From contig PALG01000032.1 of assembly GCA_002707025.1 (NCBI GenBank), positions 124,001 to 188,000 on the forward strand: a stretch of 64,000 bases of DNA, read 5' to 3'. Of this stretch, positions 33,999-43,282 are shown piece by piece; within the stretch, counting starts at the first letter, position 1; every line of letters begins with the position of its first letter. Below the pieces are notes generated by a model. That model saw only the letters and a program-made list of their open reading frames with translations. It made no database searches and had not been told where the DNA came from. Made by a program: the position numbers and the translations under genes. Source of the stretch: Flavobacteriaceae bacterium. GTDB lineage: Bacteria > Bacteroidota > Bacteroidia > Flavobacteriales > Flavobacteriaceae.

Positions 33999-35282
33999 CT
34001 ACAATCTACCATCAATAGTGGAAGGATCCAAAAAAGCCTTGACATCAAAAATCACCGATGGATTCTTAGCCAAGGAAGGAATATCCAATGTTTTAAATTG
34101 GTGATGCGCTACGGTTAAAACCACGGCGTCATAATCGTTTCTCAATTTGGAAGCATCGGTTAGCAAATCTTTTCCAAATTCATGGGCCACTTCTTCCGCG
34201 TTGGCCCAAGGGTCGTAAATCGTGACATTCAAATTGTATTTTTCCAATTCTTCCACCACATCAATCACCTTGCTGTTTCGAATATCGGGACAGTTTTCCT
34301 TAAAGGTAATCCCCAACACCAAGACTTTGCCTCCTTTAACCTTACAATCTTTCTGAATCATCAGCTTCACTACTTCATGGGCCACATAGCTCCCCATTCC
34401 ATCGTTCATTCGGCGTCCGGCCAAGATAATTTCAGGGTTATACCCCTCCTCCATGGCCTTTTGAGCCAAATAGTAAGGGTCTACCCCAATGCAGTGTCCG
34501 CCTACCAATCCAGGAGTGAATTTTAAAAAGTTCCATTTGGTACCGGCCGCTTCCAAAACCGCTTGGGTATCGATGTCCAAAAGCCTAAAGATTTTGGACA
34601 GTTCGTTCACAAAGGCAATATTGATATCCCGCTGGGAATTTTCAATGACCTTAGCCGCCTCGGCTACTTTTATGGAAGGAGCCAAATGCGTCCCTGCCGT
34701 AATTACCGAAGCATATAAAGTATCCACATATTGAGCCACTTCGGGCGTAGAACCCGAGGTCACTTTCAAAATCTTGGTCACGGTGTGCTCTTTATCCCCA
34801 GGATTGATACGCTCTGGCGAATAGCCCGCATAAAAATCTTTGTTAAAAGTCATCCCCGAAAACTGTTCCAAAATAGGTACGCAAATATCTTCGGTGACCC
34901 CTGGATATACGGTAGACTCATATACTACCACATCGCCTTTTTGAAGCACTTTACCCACGGTTTCACTCGCCTTTTCCAAGGGAGTGAGTACCGGTTGGTG
35001 ATGCTTGTTGGTAGGAGTAGGAACCGTCACCACATATACATGGGCCGCTTGTAAATCTTCAGCCTTAGAGGTTACTTTAAGGCCGTTTTGGGAAGCTTTC
35101 AATACGTTTTGCAGCGCATCTTCCGTCACCTCCAAGGTTCCATCTTTACCAGCTTGTAGTTCGGCGACCCGCTTTTCATTGATATCAAAACCAATAACAG
35201 GGTATTTTTCAGCAAAAGCTACGGCGAGCGGGAGCCCCACATAGCCCAATCCAATAATCGCAATGGTAGGATTTTCTTTCAT
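33999..35282 (-). CDS. wbpO: UDP-N-acetylhexosamine 6-dehydrogenase (WbpO/TviB-like)
   Basis: 427 residues in the UDP-glucose/GDP-mannose dehydrogenase family. IAIIGLGYVGLPLAVAFAEK is the NAD site, VTSGSTPEVAQYV and KVAEAAKVIENSQRDINIAFVNEL form the middle domain, and GGHCIGVDPYYLAQKA carries the catalytic Cys. ITFKENCPDIRNSKV and a C-terminal UDP-binding domain follow. The wording is that of the UDP-GlcNAc/GalNAc branch that yields the uronic acid. A consensus promoter box lies 21 bp upstream, so this gene probably begins a transcription unit. Confidence 0.94.
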   Translation of the reverse strand: MKENPTIAIIGLGYVGLPLAVAFAEKYPVIGFDINEKRVAELQAGKDGTLEVTEDALQNVLKASQNGLKVTSKAEDLQAAHVYVVTVPTPTNKHHQPVLTPLEKASETVGKVLQKGDVVVYESTVYPGVTEDICVPILEQFSGMTFNKDFYAGYSPERINPGDKEHTVTKILKVTSGSTPEVAQYVDTLYASVITAGTHLAPSIKVAEAAKVIENSQRDINIAFVNELSKIFRLLDIDTQAVLEAAGTKWNFLKFTPGLVGGHCIGVDPYYLAQKAMEEGYNPEIILAGRRMNDGMGSYVAHEVVKLMIQKDCKVKGGKVLVLGITFKENCPDIRNSKVIDVVEELEKYNLNVTIYDPWANAEEVAHEFGKDLLTDASKLRNDYDAVVLTVAHHQFKTLDIPSLAKNPSVIFDVKAFLDPSTIDGRL

Positions 35283-35302
35283 AAATATCTTCTAACAAGG
35301 TG

Positions 35303-35310
35303 CAAAGATA
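35303..35310 (-). promoter_or_regulatory. Promoter -7 box before the UDP-sugar dehydrogenase gene
   Basis: TATCTTTG on the minus strand is a perfect TAnnTTTG match, 20 bp ahead of the start codon at 35282. No clean -33 TTTG was found. It lies between the 11-bp repeat array and the gene. Confidence 0.6.
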
Positions 35311-35379
35311 CATAGCTTAACCGAGAAATGAAGAAAAGCGTTCTATTAATAAATGGTCATGATTTTAAGTTTCAAGGTA

Positions 35380-35511
35380 AAGCTGGAGATAAGTCGGGGA
35401 TAAGTCGGGGATAAGTCGGATATACTTCGGATATACTTCGGGTCTACTTCGGCTTTACTTCGGCTTTACTTCCAGTTATACTCCACTATACTCCCAGTAT
35501 ACTTCCACTCA
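35380..35511. repeat. Twelve tandem copies of an 11-bp unit
   Basis: Twelve units in exact 11-bp phase: AAGTCGGGGAT (two copies), AAGTCGGATAT, ACTTCGGATAT, ACTTCGGGTCT, ACTTCGGCTTT (two), ACTTCCAGTTA, TACTCCACTAT, ACTCCCAGTAT and ACTTCCACTCA, plus a degenerate first unit. Several units are shared with the array at 29816-29903. This is the main content of the 339-bp gap 35283-35621; the rest of the gap showed nothing apart from the promoter box. Confidence 0.9.
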
Positions 35512-35621
35512 AGGGGAGCACTTTGATAGGATTTGTCAGAAAAATATCACGTAATTAAGAATTAAAAAACCATATAAGGCTAATGGAATGTTCTTTTATA
35601 CAAACTCAAGAGCTTTAAGTT

Positions 35622-38108
35622 TTAACGCTTAGTTCGCCTGAATAAATTCTTAAAGAAGGACTTTATACGCAATGAAAGTGGTTTCTTTCGGTCTTCTTCA
35701 TGGTACCCATGACCATACCCATAGCCGTAGCCATATCCGTAACCATAGCCATATCCGTAACCATAGCCATATTTAGCCTTCCCTTCAAAGAAATTGAGCA
35801 CAAAGCTAATATGGGATATCTCACCCGCTTTATACTTTTCATTGATCATGGAAAGCATACCCCTCTTTGTATAGTTTTGGCGAACCATATAAATAGTAGC
35901 GTCCGCATATTTTAAAAGTTCTAATGAATCTGCCACCAAACCTAGGGGGGGAGAATCCAATACAATGTAATCGTATTTTTCCTTCAAGTTTGAAATGAGT
36001 TGCTCCATACGCTCGGTCATTAATAATTCAGAGGGATTCGGTGGGATGGGCCCAGCTGTAATAACATCCAATGATTGAATCATGGTTTTTTGAATGATCT
36101 CTTCTTCTGTAGCATCTTCAATTAAGTAATTAACCACTCCAATTTCATTATTGATTTTAAAATCATCAAAAATCTTTGGCTTGCGTAAATCCAAACCAAT
36201 TAATACTGTCTTTTTTTCACTTAAAGCAAAAACCGAAGCAATGTTGATGGAACAAAAGGTTTTCCCTTCCCCACTAATGGAAGAGGTCACCAATACGGTT
36301 TTCGCTCCTTTTATTTCCTGTTTCTTATAAATATATTGCAAACTCGATCGAATCGCCCGGAAAGATTCCGATATAGCAGATTTAGGCTTTTCAATCACCG
36401 CTAGATTATTTTTAAGACGGCTTTTCCCAATAACTCCTAGGATAGGAATTTTAGAAAGACGTTCTATATCTTTGGTATGGTGGATGCGGTTATCAAAAAA
36501 CACTACTAAAAACACAAATGCAAAAGGAATTAGTGCCCCAAACACTGCGGCCATCACATAATTTAATCGGGTGTTGGGACCCACTTTGCCGCCACCTGTA
36601 TCTTTTGCGCTATCAATCACCAATACGTCACTCACGTTAGCCGCTTTCACCAATCCGGCTTCACTACGCTTAGCTAAAAACAAATCATAAGTCCCCTGAC
36701 TTAAACGATACCGACGTTCAATTTTCAATAGTTCTTGTTGGTCTTTGGGAAGCTTACGAATCTCTGCCTCATATTGAGCAATATCTCCGTTTATTCTAGA
36801 AAGTTCTTGCCCCTTAAGGCTTTTGGATGATTTTATATTTTCCAGAAGGACCGTTTTAATTGCGTTTATTTGCCGATCTATATCCTTAAATATAGGGGCT
36901 CCTTCTTTATAGGAATATTCTAATTTACTCCGTTCTTGTGCTTTAGCCACAATTTGAGATACACCTTGAACAATACTTGCTTCAGAAATACCTGCAACAG
37001 AGGGTGCTGGCACATCACTGTAGTCTGAACGACTCACCAAATAATTTTCCAAAGTATTGTAATATTCCAGTTCCCTATTTACAGCTTCCTTACGAAGGTC
37101 CAGCTCGTTTAGCCTGGAATTGATTTGCTGCCCTTCGGTTTCTAGATTAAAAATAGCATTTTGATTCTTAAAATTATTGAGCTCTTGTTCAACATCCTTA
37201 AGTTCTTTTGACTTTTCAGCCAAACTGCTATCGATAAAGCGTATGGTTTTGGTCGCAAAAAGGTTTTTGCGCTCCAACATATCTTCAGAAAGAACGGCTA
37301 CCGAAGTATTCAAATAATCAACCATACGGGCCTTATTCTGGCCCACCATGGAAAGTGATAATACGGAAGAACCCTTACTCTCGGGTTTCACCCCTACATT
37401 TAAATAACGTTTTACAGCACCATCGAACCCTGAAAAAGAAAAGTAAAATTCTTTTCCTGGAACCACCTTGCGCTGAGGATTGGGAAACAAAATCACATTT
37501 AGAAATGGCATTTTTATAGGTTGCCCAATTTGATACTCTTTCGAAAATTCTTGTGCCTCGACATAACTTGACAACACTTCTTTTGAAGTATCATAACGTT
37601 GCATCTTTTTATTTCCACCATTCGCAAAATTAGTACTTAATATGAAATGGATAGAGTCCTTGAAAACCACTTTAAATTGTTTTCCAAGTATTTGGGGTTG
37701 TGTGGTATCCACCTGTATTTCAAAAGGAGTGGTGCCATAAGCATCCAACTGTTGGTACTCACCCTCCTTATTGACATTCACATAATACTGCAATCTATCT
37801 ACTACCTTTTCATTGTGAGTACGTGATCTTAAAGTAATGATGGCCGTATTTACCTTATCGGTCGTTCCTCCCCAGTTAAAGGTCAAACTCGTGTTGGTTG
37901 TAAAAAACGGGTTTTGGTCATCCTTTATCGAAATGGTGTTTGCAATACGATAAATAGGTAGTTTCCGAACATTGATGTAGTAAGCAATTCCAAAGGCAAT
38001 CGCTAAACAAAATAGAAATAAAGGCCAATAGCTTAAAAGTTTGAACAAAAACCCCTTCAAATCGAAAGTTTGATGCAATTGTTCTTTTATCTCAAAATCT
38101 TCACTCAT
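35622..38108 (-). CDS. wzc: Wzc-like polysaccharide co-polymerase and tyrosine autokinase
   Basis: 828 residues. A membrane span near 25-50 (FLFKLLSYWPLFLFCLAIAF), the Wzz periplasmic domain with coiled coils (about 280-480), a second span (YVMAAVFGALIPFAFVFLVV), then the kinase: TSSISGEGKTFCSINIAS (Walker A), VLIGLDLRKPK (A') and YDYIVLDSPPLGLVADS (B). It ends in a tail of ten Tyr-Gly dipeptides plus HGY, 11 tyrosines in all, the likely autophosphorylation cluster. It controls chain length and export with the Wza-like protein, which precedes it by 3 bp. Confidence 0.95.
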   Translation of the reverse strand: MSEDFEIKEQLHQTFDLKGFLFKLLSYWPLFLFCLAIAFGIAYYINVRKLPIYRIANTISIKDDQNPFFTTNTSLTFNWGGTTDKVNTAIITLRSRTHNEKVVDRLQYYVNVNKEGEYQQLDAYGTTPFEIQVDTTQPQILGKQFKVVFKDSIHFILSTNFANGGNKKMQRYDTSKEVLSSYVEAQEFSKEYQIGQPIKMPFLNVILFPNPQRKVVPGKEFYFSFSGFDGAVKRYLNVGVKPESKGSSVLSLSMVGQNKARMVDYLNTSVAVLSEDMLERKNLFATKTIRFIDSSLAEKSKELKDVEQELNNFKNQNAIFNLETEGQQINSRLNELDLRKEAVNRELEYYNTLENYLVSRSDYSDVPAPSVAGISEASIVQGVSQIVAKAQERSKLEYSYKEGAPIFKDIDRQINAIKTVLLENIKSSKSLKGQELSRINGDIAQYEAEIRKLPKDQQELLKIERRYRLSQGTYDLFLAKRSEAGLVKAANVSDVLVIDSAKDTGGGKVGPNTRLNYVMAAVFGALIPFAFVFLVVFFDNRIHHTKDIERLSKIPILGVIGKSRLKNNLAVIEKPKSAISESFRAIRSSLQYIYKKQEIKGAKTVLVTSSISGEGKTFCSINIASVFALSEKKTVLIGLDLRKPKIFDDFKINNEIGVVNYLIEDATEEEIIQKTMIQSLDVITAGPIPPNPSELLMTERMEQLISNLKEKYDYIVLDSPPLGLVADSLELLKYADATIYMVRQNYTKRGMLSMINEKYKAGEISHISFVLNFFEGKAKYGYGYGYGYGYGYGYGYGYGHGYHEEDRKKPLSLRIKSFFKNLFRRTKR
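35703..35772 (-). repeat. In-gene repeat encoding the Tyr-Gly tail of Wzc
   Basis: Head-to-tail TATGGC/TATGGT/TACGGA codon pairs, including two copies of an 18-bp unit, encode (YG)10 then HGY. A change by multiples of 6 bp would alter the number of tyrosines without a frameshift. Confidence 0.85.
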
Positions 38109-38111
38109 CTA

Positions 38112-38912
38112 TTATAAACGTATAAATAACAATATGGCAGTAGTCAATGCTGTTACCACACTTAAAATGGTTGTAAAAGATTGGATTCCTGTGGTACCCG
38201 TACCTAATGACTTTTGCGGTAAAGGGTTTACGATAATTTGATCATTAGGCTGAATGTAATAATATGGAGAATCCATCGCATCAATCGAAGTTAAGTCGAT
38301 ATGATGCACTTTTTGACCACCCGGATATTGCCGAATAACCACCACATCGGTTTTATCCCCGGTAACTGGTATGTCACCACTATTACCTATCGCTTCCATA
38401 ATCGTGGCTTGATCCCGATAAATTATATTGGATCCCGAGCGTCCAATCTCGCCGTTTATGGTGTATCTTATACCCGCCAACTTTACAGTAACAAAAATAT
38501 TGGCTTCCTCCCTAAAAAAATCCTTTAAAAGACGTTTTTCTATATCCTTACGTACTTCCTCAATGGTATACCCTAAAACATTAACATCTCCTAATGCAGG
38601 GATACGAATATTTCCATGCACATCTACTACAAATCCGTCAAAATACAATCGTTCTTCCCGGTTCGCATTAATTCGGGATTCATCGCTAATGGGGTTAAAA
38701 ATCCCTACGGTTTCTTGATCCAGTGCCTTGACCCGAATACTCAACAAATCGTTTACCTGTAAACGGTAAGGCTCTTGCATCTTACGAATAGGATAAATGG
38801 TATCATTCTCTTGAGTAGTATCTTCCTGAAGGTAGGTTAACCGCTTTTGCGAAACACAAGAAGCTAGGCAAATAGCCACAAAACCAAGGAACCACAATCG
38901 CATTAATTTCAT
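38112..38912 (-). CDS. wza: Wza-like polysaccharide export lipoprotein
   Basis: 266 residues. The signal peptide ends in the lipobox LASC (Cys19), so it is an outer-membrane-directed lipoprotein. PYRLQVNDLLSIRVKALDQE and FDGFVVDVHGNIRIPALGDV form the polysaccharide export domain, followed by an SLBB domain (YTINGEIGRSGSNIIYR). A C-terminal hydrophobic stretch (ILSVVTALTTAILLFIRL) could span the outer membrane. It is the first gene of the minus-strand locus and has a consensus promoter box 20 bp upstream. Confidence 0.93.
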   Translation of the reverse strand: MKLMRLWFLGFVAICLASCVSQKRLTYLQEDTTQENDTIYPIRKMQEPYRLQVNDLLSIRVKALDQETVGIFNPISDESRINANREERLYFDGFVVDVHGNIRIPALGDVNVLGYTIEEVRKDIEKRLLKDFFREEANIFVTVKLAGIRYTINGEIGRSGSNIIYRDQATIMEAIGNSGDIPVTGDKTDVVVIRQYPGGQKVHHIDLTSIDAMDSPYYYIQPNDQIIVNPLPQKSLGTGTTGIQSFTTILSVVTALTTAILLFIRL

Positions 38913-38932
38913 AGTAGTGGGGTTGTTACCGA

Positions 38933-38940
38933 CAAATATA
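38933..38940 (-). promoter_or_regulatory. Promoter -7 box of the polysaccharide locus
   Basis: TATATTTG on the minus strand matches TAnnTTTG perfectly, in the 104-bp divergent gap between the wza-like gene and the ABC-F gene. It is placed to give a short leader of roughly 15 nt before the start at 38912. It is the likely first promoter of the whole 38-kb block. Confidence 0.6.
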
Positions 38941-39016
38941 GCGTAAGCATACTAATAATAAAATATATTTTACCGTAACTGAACAAAATGGCTTTATTTT
39001 GCATTAAATTGCTTTT

Positions 39017-40885
39017 ATGAATTACCTCTCGGTAGAAAACATTGCTAAATCCTATGGAGAACGGCTGCTTTTTAGGAATATTTCCTTCGGAATCAATGAA
39101 GGCCAAAAAATAGGATTTGTTGCCAAGAATGGTACTGGAAAAACTTCCCTACTCAATATTCTTTCAGGAGCCGATACACCCGATGAAGGCCGTGTGGTAT
39201 TCCGAAAAAACCTATCAGTGGCGTTTCTTTCCCAAGAACCCAACCTCCAGCCCAGCCTTACCATAGAGGAAACGATTTTTTCTTCGGAAAAGCCTATCCT
39301 AAAAATTATTGAAGCCTACGAAAAAGCGCTCGAAAATCCGCATGACACCGAAACTTATCAAAAAGCCTTCGATGCTATGGATGCACATCAGGCTTGGGAC
39401 TTTGAAACTTTTTACAAACAAATACTCTTCAAACTGAAGCTGGAAAACCTTCAGCAAAAAGTAAACACTTTAAGCGGCGGACAAAAAAAGCGCTTGGCGT
39501 TAGCCAATGCATTACTGTCGCAACCCGATTTGCTCATCATGGACGAGCCCACCAACCACTTGGATCTCGAAATGATTGAATGGCTGGAAAGCTTCTTTGC
39601 CAAAGAAAACATCACCCTATTTATGGTGACGCACGATCGCTACTTCCTGGAAAGGGTTTGTAATGAAATCGTAGAGCTCGATGAAGGAAATCTTTATTCG
39701 TATAAAGGCAATTACAGTTACTACCTAGAAAAAAGGGACGCCCGTATCGAAAACTTCGAAACGGAAACGGCCAAGGCCAAACAACTCTATAAAAAAGAAT
39801 TGGACTGGATGCGCCGACAGCCGAAAGCAAGAACTACCAAAAGTAAAAGCAGGATCGACGATTTCCACGAAATTAAATCCAGAGCCCACCAACGCCGAAA
39901 AGATCATGAAGTGCAGCTAGAACTGAACATGGAACGATTGGGCACCAAAGTGGTAGAGCTTCATAATATTTCAAAAGGATTTGGAGAGAAAACCCTTTTC
40001 GAAAAATTTGACTACAACTTCATTAAAGGGGAACGGGTAGGTATTATTGGAAAAAACGGTACCGGAAAATCCACTTTTCTCAATATCCTCACAGGAGGCT
40101 TATCGCCCGATACTGGAAAAGTAGTGATTGGTGAAACGGTTCAGTTTGGCTATTACACCCAAAAAGGAATCCCGGTAAAAGAGGGCCAAAAAGTGATCGA
40201 TGTAGTTCGCGAGTTCGGAGACTTTATCCCACTTAAAAAAGGAAAGCAAATTTCTGCGAGTCAGTTGTTGGAACGCTTTCTTTTTGACCGTAAAAAGCAA
40301 TACGATTTTGTAGAAAAACTAAGCGGCGGCGAGAAAAAACGGCTATACCTGTGCACCGTCCTTATTAAAAATCCAAACTTCTTGATTCTCGATGAGCCTA
40401 CCAACGACTTGGACATTGTGACCTTGAACGTACTGGAAAGCTTCTTATTGGATTTTCCCGGTTGTTTAATAGTGGTATCCCACGACCGGTATTTTATGGA
40501 TAAGATTGTGGATCACCTATTTATCTTCAAAGGGGAAGGGGTTATTGAAGATTTCCCCGGAAACTATAGCGATTACCGAACCTACGAAGACAGCAGCCCA
40601 AAAGAAACGAAGGAAGCTTCCGAAAGCAAACCCAAAAACCATTGGAAAAATAGTGGCAGCAAGGCTAAACTAAGCTATCAAGAGCAGAAAGAATACAAGA
40701 AGTTAGAGAAAGAAATTGCCCAATTGGAAACCGAAAAGGAGACTTTGGAAAATAAGTTTGCCACGGAAAACTGGGACGGGGAAGAAATTGACAAGCAATC
40801 GATCAAACTTCAGGAAATCGCCGATAACATCGAAACCAAAACAGAACGGTGGTTTGAGCTTTCTGCAAAAATGGAGGAAGCATGA
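39017..40885 (+). CDS. ABC-F family ATPase (Uup/Ettlike)
   Basis: 622 residues with two ATPase domains and no membrane span. Domain 1 has GFVAKNGTGKTSLLNILSGA, LSGGQKKRLALANALL and DLLIMDEPTNHLDLEMIEWL. Domain 2 has GIIGKNGTGKSTFLNILTGG, LSGGEKKRLYLCTVLI and NFLILDEPTNDLDIVTLNVL. A basic linker (QPKARTTKSKSRIDDF) separates them and a coiled-coil tail from about residue 540 is the Uup-like DNA/ribosome contact. The function is ribosome-associated translation quality control or DNA branch handling. It overlaps the next gene as ATGA. Confidence 0.94.
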   Translation: MNYLSVENIAKSYGERLLFRNISFGINEGQKIGFVAKNGTGKTSLLNILSGADTPDEGRVVFRKNLSVAFLSQEPNLQPSLTIEETIFSSEKPILKIIEAYEKALENPHDTETYQKAFDAMDAHQAWDFETFYKQILFKLKLENLQQKVNTLSGGQKKRLALANALLSQPDLLIMDEPTNHLDLEMIEWLESFFAKENITLFMVTHDRYFLERVCNEIVELDEGNLYSYKGNYSYYLEKRDARIENFETETAKAKQLYKKELDWMRRQPKARTTKSKSRIDDFHEIKSRAHQRRKDHEVQLELNMERLGTKVVELHNISKGFGEKTLFEKFDYNFIKGERVGIIGKNGTGKSTFLNILTGGLSPDTGKVVIGETVQFGYYTQKGIPVKEGQKVIDVVREFGDFIPLKKGKQISASQLLERFLFDRKKQYDFVEKLSGGEKKRLYLCTVLIKNPNFLILDEPTNDLDIVTLNVLESFLLDFPGCLIVVSHDRYFMDKIVDHLFIFKGEGVIEDFPGNYSDYRTYEDSSPKETKEASESKPKNHWKNSGSKAKLSYQEQKEYKKLEKEIAQLETEKETLENKFATENWDGEEIDKQSIKLQEIADNIETKTERWFELSAKMEEA

Positions 40886-41655
40886 TTTACCAAGCAAAAT
40901 CCTATATTCAATTTCTTCGGAAGTCGAAAAACCAACACGGAATTCATTCACCGTTTGTATACGATTTTGCTACCAAATGCCTTTATAACAAAACTAAATT
41001 TGATTCGTATGCGCTTCTGAAGCGGTTCAGAAAAGATTTGGCGAAAAACAAGGAAACTATTGTCGTAGAAGATTTCGGAAAAGGGTCCAGGGTGTTTACT
41101 TCCAACCATAGAAAAGTATCCAAAATTGCCAAAAATGCAGGCATTCGCAAAAAAAGGCAGAAAATGCTCTTTCGTATTAGCAACTATTTTCAACCCAAAG
41201 AAACCCTAGAGCTGGGTACTTCTCTGGGATTGGCAACCGTCGCTTTGGCATTAGGAAATACGGGCGGGCAGGTTACCACCATAGAAGGATGCCCCAATAC
41301 AGCCAAAAAAGCGAAAGCACAGTGGGAGAAATTTCAGCTGAAGAACATCCTTCTTCAACAAACGACATTTGAAGGTTTCTTTGAAAAAGATACTTCTCAC
41401 AAATACGATTTGATCTATGTAGATGGCAACCACGACAAGGAAAAAACCCTTCAATACTTTCAGCTCTTATTAAAAAAAGTACATAACGATTCCTTAATTA
41501 TATTCGACGATATTTACTGGAGCAAGGAAATGACCCAAGCCTGGCAGGAAATTATAAAAAACGATACGGTAACCGTTAGCATCGACACTTTTTATTGGGG
41601 TATTGTTTTCTTCCGAAGGGAACAAAGAAAACAACATTTCGTGCTTAGAGTGTAA
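40882..41655 (+). CDS. Class I SAM-dependent O-methyltransferase-like protein
   Basis: 257 residues. The SAM site is TLELGTSLGLATVALALG near residues 110-128, followed by VTTIEGCPNTAKKAKAQWEK and DLIYVDGNHDKEKTLQYFQ. This is the catechol O-methyltransferase-like fold. About 100 basic residues precede it (SYIQFLRKSKNQHGIHSPFV), a feature of a conserved Bacteroidota group of unknown substrate. Translation is probably coupled to the ABC-F gene by the ATGA overlap. Confidence 0.88.
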   Translation: MIYQAKSYIQFLRKSKNQHGIHSPFVYDFATKCLYNKTKFDSYALLKRFRKDLAKNKETIVVEDFGKGSRVFTSNHRKVSKIAKNAGIRKKRQKMLFRISNYFQPKETLELGTSLGLATVALALGNTGGQVTTIEGCPNTAKKAKAQWEKFQLKNILLQQTTFEGFFEKDTSHKYDLIYVDGNHDKEKTLQYFQLLLKKVHNDSLIIFDDIYWSKEMTQAWQEIIKNDTVTVSIDTFYWGIVFFRREQRKQHFVLRV

Positions 41656-41719
41656 CATGCCGTAAAGGGTTTAGACATATGTAAAGAATTAGCTAACTTG
41701 CATCACCAATCCAAAATTT

Positions 41720-42409
41720 ATGAGTTCGGTAATTAAAATTAGAGGTATTCGTAGGGATTTCCCCTTAGGACAGGAGATTGTAAAAGTTCTCAAGGGAATC
41801 GATCTTGATATCGAAAAAGGAGAGTACGTTGCCTTGATGGGACCTTCCGGTTCTGGAAAATCTACCTTGATGAATCTTTTAGGCTGCCTAGACACCCCTA
41901 CCGAAGGAATCTATGAACTTAACGGAGTGGATGTAAGCAGCATGACCGATGACGAACTTGCCGAAATTAGAAACAAGGAAATCGGTTTTGTTTTTCAAAC
42001 TTTCAACCTACTCCCACGCACCACAGCACTTGACAATGTAGCCTTACCCATGATTTATGCGGGTGCTAGTAAAGCCGACCGTGAAAAAAGAGCTGCCGAG
42101 GTATTGACCGACGTAGGATTGGCCGATCGTATGGACCACAAACCGAATCAGCTTTCGGGAGGACAACGACAAAGAGTGGCTGTAGGAAGAGCTTTGGTAA
42201 ACAATCCCAGTATTATTTTGGCCGATGAGCCTACAGGAAACCTAGATTCCAAAACTTCGGTGGAAATCATGCAACTTTTTGATGATATACATGCTTCGGG
42301 AAATACAGTGATCATAGTGACTCACGAAGAAGAAATTGCCGAACATGCTCACCGGGTGATACGACTACGGGATGGCGTGGTGGAGAGTGATGTAAAAACC
42401 AAAGGTTAG
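41720..42409 (+). CDS. ABC transporter ATPase, LolD/MacB type
   Basis: 229 residues. [20 protein letters not shown] (Walker A), [20 protein letters not shown] (signature), [20 protein letters not shown] (Walker B) and [20 protein letters not shown] (switch His) are those of lipoprotein-release and MacB-type ATPases. No permease gene is adjacent; the partner is elsewhere or it serves several permeases. The same sequence class is common in flavobacteria as a single gene. Confidence 0.93.
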   Translation: MSSVIKIRGIRRDFPLGQEIVKVLKGIDLDIEKGEYVALMGPSGSGKSTLMNLLGCLDTPTEGIYELNGVDVSSMTDDELAEIRNKEIGFVFQTFNLLPRTTALDNVALPMIYAGASKADREKRAAEVLTDVGLADRMDHKPNQLSGGQRQRVAVGRALVNNPSIILADEPTGNLDSKTSVEIMQLFDDIHASGNTVIIVTHEEEIAEHAHRVIRLRDGVVESDVKTKG

Positions 42410-42460
42410 GAGTGCCTATTGTTTTTATCGATCATCGTCTTATAAAATTCTTCTTTTTAG

Positions 42461-42468
42461 TATTTTTG
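42461..42468 (+). promoter_or_regulatory. Promoter -7 box close to a methyltransferase start
   Basis: TATTTTTG is a perfect TAnnTTTG match ending only four bases before the ATG at 42473. Transcription from it would begin at about the start codon, so the message would be leaderless or the true start would be downstream. Confidence 0.5.
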
Positions 42469-42472
42469 CACC

Positions 42473-43279
42473 ATGGAAAGCATTGAGGAAACCTTAGAGA
42501 AAAATAAGGCTCAAAAAGAATTTTACAATTCAAAAAAAAAGAACTTACCTACTCGCATCTGGTCTTTTATAAGGGAAAAAGGCCTAAAGGGAATTCGGAA
42601 AGACTTGGGCATTTTAGAACAGTCCTACGCATTACATAAGAAATGGTTAGGGGATTTAAGCCAAAAAAAGGTTTTAGATTTAGGATGCTATGCGGGAAAT
42701 GCACTTTCATTCTATTTAGCGGAAAACAGTCAAAGTTATACTGGAATAGATTTAAGTGAGAAAGGTATAGAGCGACTTAACTCTATTATTGCGCATATCC
42801 CAACAGCAGAAGCAAAAGCAATAGATTTTTTTTCTGAAGAATTTGAAGAAGGAAGTTTTGATGTTATTTATGCCTATGGAGTATTGCATCACTTCAAGAA
42901 CGTTGACAACTTGATAAAACGCCTAGATGAAAAATTAGCTCCCAACGGAATAATTGTAAGTTACGACCCCCTTAAGACCAGCTACCCTATCTGGCTGTTA
43001 AGAGCCTTATACAGACCCTTTCAAAGTGATGCCGCTTGGGAATATCCCTTCGGAAGGAAAACGCTTCAAAAATTGGGGACAGCTTTTACTATCAAAGAAA
43101 GCAGAGGGGTACTCGGAAAAGCAAAATGGTATTTTTTGTATCAACTGCTTCCATTTTCCAAAGCAAAAAAAATAGCCTGGGGTAAAAAAGCACACCAAAA
43201 AGATTGGCAACGTTCAGCGACTTCCCGTAAACATTTGTTAACTTGTATGCAGTTAAACTTGTTACTTCAAAAAAAATAA
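42473..43279 (+). CDS. Class I SAM-dependent methyltransferase
   Basis: 268 residues. KKVLDLGCYAGNALSFYLAE (SAM motif I), YTGIDLSEKGIERLNSI (II) and SFDVIYAYGVLHHFKNVDN (post-I) place it with small-molecule methyltransferases. The N-terminus EETLEKNKAQKEFYNSKKKN resembles methyltransferases of glycan and lipid modification. The substrate is unknown and its surroundings are housekeeping genes. The start is at the extreme 5' end of the transcript if the box at 42461 is used. Confidence 0.88.
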   Translation: MESIEETLEKNKAQKEFYNSKKKNLPTRIWSFIREKGLKGIRKDLGILEQSYALHKKWLGDLSQKKVLDLGCYAGNALSFYLAENSQSYTGIDLSEKGIERLNSIIAHIPTAEAKAIDFFSEEFEEGSFDVIYAYGVLHHFKNVDNLIKRLDEKLAPNGIIVSYDPLKTSYPIWLLRALYRPFQSDAAWEYPFGRKTLQKLGTAFTIKESRGVLGKAKWYFLYQLLPFSKAKKIAWGKKAHQKDWQRSATSRKHLLTCMQLNLLLQKK

Positions 43280-43282
43280 ACT

